DNA from: Pseudomonadota bacterium
GTDB taxonomy: Bacteria > SZUA-182 > DTGQ01
Reading direction: 5' to 3'
Assembly: GCA_030605265.1 (NCBI GenBank)
Contig: JAUWIR010000127.1
Span: 1-9,453, forward strand
Length of the DNA stretch: 9,453 nt
Part shown: positions 5,251 through 9,453 of the stretch, piece by piece
Position numbering within the stretch: position 1 is the stretch's first letter
How the letters are laid out: each line of letters opens with the position of its first letter
Translations under genes and position numbers: made by a program
Notes under the pieces: model-generated
Told to the model about the DNA's origin: nothing
Database searches by the model: none
What the model saw: only the letters and a program-made list of their open reading frames with translations

Positions 5251-7919
5251 TATTTTCCACAACATTTTTTGTATTTTTTCCCACTCCCGCAGGGACAAGG
5301 TTCATTACGTCCCACTTTAGGCGCTTTTCGCTGAATGGGTGTTTGCTTCCCGGAAGCCCGGGCAGACTGATCAATAGTTCGCTGGACCCTTACTCTTCTG
5401 CGTTTTTCCCGCTCTTCCTCCTCACGATACTCTTGAACCATAAAAAGGTGCTGAACAATCTGCTCTTTAATACGATCAATAAGATCATTAAAAAGCTGAA
5501 ACCCCTCCCTTTTATATTCAATCAGGGGATCTTTCTGGCCGTAGCCACGCATGCCGATCCCCTCTTTGATGTGATCCATCTCCAGTAAATGATCTTTCCA
5601 TTGAAGATCTATGGATTGAAGAGTGATCATCTTCTCCAGATGTCGCATCATGGGGCTTTTGATGAGCTGTTCTTTCTTCTCATAATTATTTAAAATCGAC
5701 TGAAAAATTTCATCATAGAGCTTCTCTTGGGTAAGGTCGGGTTGATGATCCACCTCATATTTAAAACAAAACTGTTTTAGAAGAGCATTTTGAAAGCCTA
5801 TTTTGTCCCAATCATCTAATCTGGTATTCTTGGGAAAATACCCGACAATAATAGCGTCCAAACGATCCCCAACCATTCTATCGATCAGAGGTTTAAGGTT
5901 CTCTCCTTCCAGTACCTGCCGGCGCTGTTGATAGATGATCTCTCTTTGTTTATTCATGACATCATCATATTCCAGCAAGTGTTTTCTAGCTTCATAATTT
6001 TGACCTTCCACTTTTCGCTGGGCGTTTTCAATTGCTTTGCTGATCATATTATGCTCTATAGGTTGACCCTCTTCAATTCCCAATTTATTCATGACCTTGG
6101 AGATCATTTCACCACCAAAAATTCGTAACAGATCATCATCCAGGGAGAGATAAAATCGAGAGGACCCCGGGTCTCCTTGCCGTCCTGCTCGTCCACGAAG
6201 CTGATTATCAATACGGCGGCTTTCATGACGCTCTGTTCCCAAAACATGTAATCCCCCTAATCCGGCTACTCCTTCCCCCAAGACAATATCAGTTCCACGT
6301 CCAGCCATATTGGTTGAAATAGTTACCGCCCCATGCCGGCCTGCTCCGGCCACAATCTCAGCTTCTCTTTCATGCTGTTTTGCATTTAAGACATTATGGG
6401 GGATACCTCTTCTTTTCAATAATGTGCTCAGCTTTTCTGATTTTTCAATAGCAATCGTCCCCACCAGGACCGGCCGGCCAATCTTATGTAATTCCTCAAT
6501 TTCTTCAATTACTGCGTTAAATTTTTCTTTCTCTGTTCTGTAGATAACATCAGGGTTATTTGTCCTGTGCAAAGGTTTATTCGTGGGAATAACAACAACA
6601 TCTAAATCATAAATCTTTTTAAATTCTACAGCCTCTGTGTCCGCAGAACCTGTCATGCCGGACAATCTTTCATAAAGACGAAAATAATTTTGAAAGGTGA
6701 TGGTGGCCAAGGTCTGATTTTCTCTGGCAACCTTTACCCGCTCTTTTGCCTCCAGCGCCTGATGCAGTCCATCGCTATATCTTCGACCAGGCATAAGTCT
6801 GCCGGTAAATTCATCAACAATCATCACTTCCCCGTCTTTGACCACATAATCCACATCTTTGGTAAATAAGGCCTTGGCCCGTATTGCTTGTTCAATATGA
6901 TGAATCCACTCTAAATGCTTGGCGGATAAAATTCCATCCTGAGTATCCTGTTCATAGAGATCTTCTATGCCTAAGTACTTTTGCGCCTTGAGAATTCCTT
7001 CTTCAGTGATGGCTATGGTGCGTTTTTCCTCATCTTTTTCATAATCCTCATCTATGACCATTCGTTGAGCTATCCGGTTGGCTTCATAATATTTATCAGT
7101 AGCCTCTTCCGAGGGCCCGGAGATAATTAAAGGTGTTCTGGCCTCATCTATTAGAATACTGTCCACTTCATCAACAATGGTAAAATAATGTTTTTTTTGC
7201 ACAAACTCTTTGAGGTTGAATTTCATATTATCGCGAAGATAATCAAACCCGAACTCATTATTTGTTCCATAGGTAATATCACTTTGATAGGCCAGCTGCC
7301 GGTCTTGTTCATCCATATCATGAACAATTAACCCTACGGTTAAGCCTACAAATTTATATATCCCTCCCATCCATTCACTATCTCTTTTGGCCAAGTAATC
7401 GTTAACAGTGACTATATGAACCCCTTCCCCGGTGATTGCATTCAAATAGGCAGGGAGGGTAGCAACCAGGGTTTTCCCTTCACCAGTGGCCATTTCAGCA
7501 ATATTCCCCTCGTGAAGGACAATCCCTCCAATAAGCTGCGCATCAAAATGGCGCATCTTCAAAACCCGCTTGCCTACTTCCCGCACAACTGCAAAAACCT
7601 CGCACAGAATTTCGTCCAGTATTTTTTTGCGCTCTTCAGCTAATTTTTTCTGTATTTGCTCAAGCTTGACCTTGTCTTCTAAGGCAAGAAGATCAAACTG
7701 GGCAATCGCCTCATCATTGATCCCCTCTTGATCTTTAAAGCGCTGAATTCGTTCTTGATAAAACTGCCTGAATTTATCTGTCTTTGCCTTTAGTTCTTCA
7801 TCAGTTAATTTACTTATTTCAGGCTCAAGAGCATTGATCTGTAGAACATATTTGTCGAGTCCCTTGAGTTCCCGTTGATTTTTACTCCCTATGACTTTCG
7901 TTAAAAAACCTTGAAGCAT
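5250..7919 (-). CDS. secA: Preprotein translocase ATPase SecA
   Basis: SecA is the ATP-driven motor that pushes unfolded preproteins through the SecYEG channel at the inner membrane. Numbering from ATG 7919 (889 residues), the Walker A motif is ATGEGKT (144-150), followed by TVNDYLAKRD, YGTNNEFGFDYLRDN and DEVDSILIDEART (from 250). Later come the preprotein crosslinking region, VDEFTGR, TISTNMAGRGTDI, QLRGRAGRQGDPGSSRF, and helical scaffold and wing regions. The C-terminus ends in the zinc-binding SecB-type tail CPCGSGKKYKKCCG (cysteines 875, 877, 886, 887). The ATG at 7919 is preferred over GTG 7931 because GAGGA (7925-7929) lies 5 nt upstream, and because MLQGFLTKVIGSKN fits the usual SecA start. 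Relative to E. coli SecA, about 45 extra charged residues occur near 50-100, between the FR and AFAVVRE segments. Insertions here occur in some other phyla. The gene heads a close run with the amidase and SAM hydrolase genes. Confidence 0.98.
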   Translation of the reverse strand: MLQGFLTKVIGSKNQRELKGLDKYVLQINALEPEISKLTDEELKAKTDKFRQFYQERIQRFKDQEGINDEAIAQFDLLALEDKVKLEQIQKKLAEERKKILDEILCEVFAVVREVGKRVLKMRHFDAQLIGGIVLHEGNIAEMATGEGKTLVATLPAYLNAITGEGVHIVTVNDYLAKRDSEWMGGIYKFVGLTVGLIVHDMDEQDRQLAYQSDITYGTNNEFGFDYLRDNMKFNLKEFVQKKHYFTIVDEVDSILIDEARTPLIISGPSEEATDKYYEANRIAQRMVIDEDYEKDEEKRTIAITEEGILKAQKYLGIEDLYEQDTQDGILSAKHLEWIHHIEQAIRAKALFTKDVDYVVKDGEVMIVDEFTGRLMPGRRYSDGLHQALEAKERVKVARENQTLATITFQNYFRLYERLSGMTGSADTEAVEFKKIYDLDVVVIPTNKPLHRTNNPDVIYRTEKEKFNAVIEEIEELHKIGRPVLVGTIAIEKSEKLSTLLKRRGIPHNVLNAKQHEREAEIVAGAGRHGAVTISTNMAGRGTDIVLGEGVAGLGGLHVLGTERHESRRIDNQLRGRAGRQGDPGSSRFYLSLDDDLLRIFGGEMISKVMNKLGIEEGQPIEHNMISKAIENAQRKVEGQNYEARKHLLEYDDVMNKQREIIYQQRRQVLEGENLKPLIDRMVGDRLDAIIVGYFPKNTRLDDWDKIGFQNALLKQFCFKYEVDHQPDLTQEKLYDEIFQSILNNYEKKEQLIKSPMMRHLEKMITLQSIDLQWKDHLLEMDHIKEGIGMRGYGQKDPLIEYKREGFQLFNDLIDRIKEQIVQHLFMVQEYREEEEREKRRRVRVQRTIDQSARASGKQTPIQRKAPKVGRNEPCPCGSGKKYKKCCGK

Positions 7920-7924
7920 GATTT

Positions 7925-7929
7925 TCCTC
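7925..7929 (-). promoter_or_regulatory. Ribosome binding site deciding the secA start
   Basis: GAGGA on the minus strand is followed by AAATC and then ATG (7919). The competing GTG at 7931 lies upstream of this site and has no comparable ribosome binding sequence, so secA is shortened by four codons. Confidence 0.7.
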
Positions 7930-7931
7930 AC

Positions 7932-8130
7932 TTCAAATTAATGACCTTAAATACAGCTGATAAAAATATAACTCATTCATTCTTTTGTTTCACCTCTTAC
8001 ATTTCATTTTTTACAAGACCATCATATGTAATAGGTTGGAAACACATGGGATAAAGATAATCATGGAAGAAGTAATCGCAAGCGAAGAGAAAAAATTTAT
8101 TCAAAATAATGAAAAAAAAAGCATCACACC
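7932..8130 (-). promoter_or_regulatory. M23-secA intergenic leader with weak promoter candidates
   Basis: About 200 AT-rich bases separate the M23 stop from secA. Just after the M23 stop the minus strand has a run of nine T (8112-8120 on the plus strand as A9) without a GC-rich stem, so a terminator is doubtful. A weak promoter candidate is TTGCGA (8076-8081) with TATCTT (8054-8059) at 16-bp spacing; another is GTGAAA with TATATT (7965-7970). A 15-codon frame (7933-7980) preceded by GAGGTG (7991-7996) ends just before the secA ribosome binding site. None of these is strong. Confidence 0.3.
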
Positions 8131-9030
8131 TTAAAATAATTTTGACTGTAGATACTTTCTGGGATTTATACACCTTTTCTCTTTTCTGACCTCGTAATGT
8201 AAATGGGGCGCTGTGCTTCTGCCTGTATTTCCAACATATCCAATAAGTTGTCCACGTTCCACTTTATCTCCCGATTTTATAACATTAATTGAAGTGTGTC
8301 CATATAAAGTGGCATAGCCAAAACCATGCTGAATAATGATAGCGTTTCCATATTCACCCTTGCGCCCGCTAAATTTGATAACACCTCGATTGGTTGCATA
8401 AATTGGAGTACCATAATGGGTAGCAATATCTATCCCCTTATGGAAAGCCCTTTTCTTGGTGAAGGGCGAAGTGCGGTAGCCAAAGGATGAACTAATCCAC
8501 CCATGGGTGGGCCATGGAGAGGGCTTAAATTGACATTTTTCTTTCTGCTCTTCAATTAATTTATAAAACTCTTCCTCATTATTTTTTAAAATCAGGGCAT
8601 TCATTTCAATCTCTTCAAGATCATAAGTACATTCTGTTAAATCAAAATATTCTACAAAATCATTAAAAAAAACATCCCCTCCCCCTCCATCAGTTCTTTC
8701 TACAAAAGTTACCAAATCATATGCCCCTTCCGCTCCTTCGTTCAAATTATATAGACAGTTTCTTTGGCAATTTTGATAGTATATTTCTTCATCAGGGTAA
8801 CTATCTTCGGTCTGAGCAAACAAGGAAGGCTTTGAAGGGGGGTAATTATTATAACTATTTGGGAGCATCGGAGCTAAATGTTTTAATGATTGGATAGTAG
8901 CCTCCGCCATTGGAGCATCACATTGACTGATCCGCTCAATGAGACAGAGGGCAACACTGATAAATAAAATAAAAATAATAATAATATCTATAATATTAGA
9001 TTTTGATATTTTTATCTGCAACACCCCCAC
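8131..9030 (-). CDS. Membrane-anchored M23/LytM-family peptidase
   Basis: The protein has 299 residues from GTG 9030. A single hydrophobic segment (about 12-31, IIDIIIIFILFISVALCLI) with a short basic N-terminus predicts an inner-membrane anchor with the rest outside. Residues 35-170 form an acidic linker of unknown fold with paired cysteines (C88, C92, C134, C166), followed by a short helical segment (EEEFYKLIEEQKEK). The M23 domain spans about 175-295: the WISSSFGYR-SPF entry, zinc ligands H197 and D201 (FHKGIDIA) and H278 (HLHYEV), plus H245 (LYGH) and H276. All metal and catalytic histidines are present, so an active glycyl-glycine or peptidoglycan cross-link endopeptidase is likely rather than an EnvC/NlpD-type inactive activator. 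The start is uncertain: GTG 9030, GTG 9024 and TTG 9021 are all in frame, and AGGAG lies 12 nt before the first while GAGG lies 5 nt before the second. It is the first gene of the minus-strand block ending in the SAM hydrolase. Confidence 0.9.
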   Translation of the reverse strand: MGVLQIKISKSNIIDIIIIFILFISVALCLIERISQCDAPMAEATIQSLKHLAPMLPNSYNNYPPSKPSLFAQTEDSYPDEEIYYQNCQRNCLYNLNEGAEGAYDLVTFVERTDGGGGDVFFNDFVEYFDLTECTYDLEEIEMNALILKNNEEEFYKLIEEQKEKCQFKPSPWPTHGWISSSFGYRTSPFTKKRAFHKGIDIATHYGTPIYATNRGVIKFSGRKGEYGNAIIIQHGFGYATLYGHTSINVIKSGDKVERGQLIGYVGNTGRSTAPHLHYEVRKEKRCINPRKYLQSKLF

Positions 9031-9047
9031 CTCGGTGTTTGTCTCCT
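9020..9047 (-). promoter_or_regulatory. Translation start region of the M23 gene with hairpin
   Basis: On the minus strand AGGAG (9043-9047) is followed by a perfect inverted repeat AACACC (9034-9039) and GGTGTT (9020-9025), with the loop GAGGTGGG holding a second ribosome binding-like GAGG and the first GTG. A small hairpin would therefore enclose the start codons. All three candidate starts lie in or on this stem-loop, which could temper translation. Confidence 0.4.
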
Positions 9048-9453
9048 AAAAAGTAAAAAACCTATACAAAATATGGTTTAAAGCGAATTATATAATTTAT
9101 TGCCTTTCCATTTTTCAATTTTCACTAATATATCTTTAATAATTTATTAAAAAATAAAATAAAACAAGTTAATAAACATATATATCGTCATTTATAGTAA
9201 GAAACAACAAAAATAACCTAATGATATTTTGGATATCTATTAAGTTTTTAAAAAATTCTAAAAATACAAAATATATTTTAATTACAAAAAAATGACACTT
9301 GACAAAATCGCTGCTATTATAGCTTTTTTCAATACAAAAAACAACTGCTCCTATACTTTTTTCTACAATTCTTGTTATCACTGAAAACCTGGGATATTCT
9401 TTCAATTATTATTGTAATCACACATTATACAATATAGAATAGTAATTTAGATT
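9040..9453. other. AT-rich non-coding stretch upstream of the M23 gene
   Basis: About 410 bases hold no convincing gene. The one longer open frame (9169-9405, minus) starts with TTG, has no ribosome binding site and encodes a low-complexity Phe/Ile/Tyr-rich sequence. The best signal is the promoter candidate at 9316-9344. The rest is runs of A and T with no tRNA-like or GC-rich hairpin structure that I can see. The low complexity suggests an upstream regulatory or spacer region beside a gene outside the window. Confidence 0.5.
9316..9344 (-). promoter_or_regulatory. Candidate promoter for the M23 gene
   Basis: On the minus strand TTGTTT (9339-9344) and a perfect TATAAT (9316-9321) are 17 bp apart, reading toward the M23 gene. 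The -10 box lies within a perfect palindrome, GCTAT-T-ATAGC (9313-9323), which could be an operator. The implied 5' leader would be about 280 nt. In such AT-rich DNA a consensus -10 box can occur by chance. Confidence 0.4.

Noticed and set aside
8100..8133. Rho-independent terminator after the M23 gene
   Set aside because: There is a T9 run on the minus strand, but no stable GC-containing stem precedes it.
8063..8134. 23-residue plus-strand frame between M23 and secA
   Set aside because: Lysine/glutamate-rich, no clear ribosome binding site, and it overlaps the end of the M23 gene. It looks like chance in A-rich DNA.
9299..9321. Plus-strand promoter using TTGACA at 9299-9304
   Set aside because: TATTAT lies only 10 bp downstream and no -10-like hexamer lies at 16-18 bp.
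9169..9405. 78-codon frame on the minus strand
   Set aside because: TTG start, no ribosome binding site, low-complexity Phe/Ile/Tyr-rich translation, and overlap with the best promoter candidate.

Overview
The window is AT-rich bacterial DNA in which a mobile-element region (left) meets a housekeeping block (right), with an insertion sequence at the junction. Gene content (SecA, a LytM-type peptidase, a nitrilase-family amidase and a SAM hydrolase) fits a low-GC bacterium, possibly an uncultivated anaerobic lineage. Nothing here names the phylum, and no rRNA, tRNA or CRISPR array was seen.

Left (1-818, minus strand): the N-terminal 180 residues of a RepA/AAA_25-type replicative helicase or ATPase run off the window edge. 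Just upstream is a small helix-turn-helix protein (start reassigned to ATG at 801), which looks like the regulator of a plasmid- or phage-derived integrated element. In-frame codons after the HTH stop still encode a typical XRE C-terminal tail.

Middle (819-3455, plus strand): a complete 2637-bp IS66-like element bounded by 16-bp inverted repeats that match at 15 of 16 positions and begin GTAAATATTCGG. It encodes a stand-alone TnpC-type DDE transposase (no TnpA or TnpB). Overlapping it by 4 bp (ATGA) is a DUF4338/DruA-family protein, the family that gives the Druantia anti-phage system its DruA subunit. This coupled transposase-DruA unit, with the druA-like gene inside the inverted repeats, is the most notable thing in the window. 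The element sits 8 bp upstream of the HTH gene's Shine-Dalgarno sequence. No convincing target duplication is visible.

Right (3567-9030, minus strand): in transcription order, a membrane-anchored M23 (LytM) peptidase, full-length secA, an N-carbamoylputrescine-amidase-like nitrilase-family enzyme, and a DUF62 SAM hydrolase. The last three are separated by 23 and 4 bp and look like one operon. M23 and secA are separated by about 210 bp. The last 420 bases (9031-9453) are AT-rich, non-coding as far as can be seen, and hold a plausible promoter for the M23 gene.
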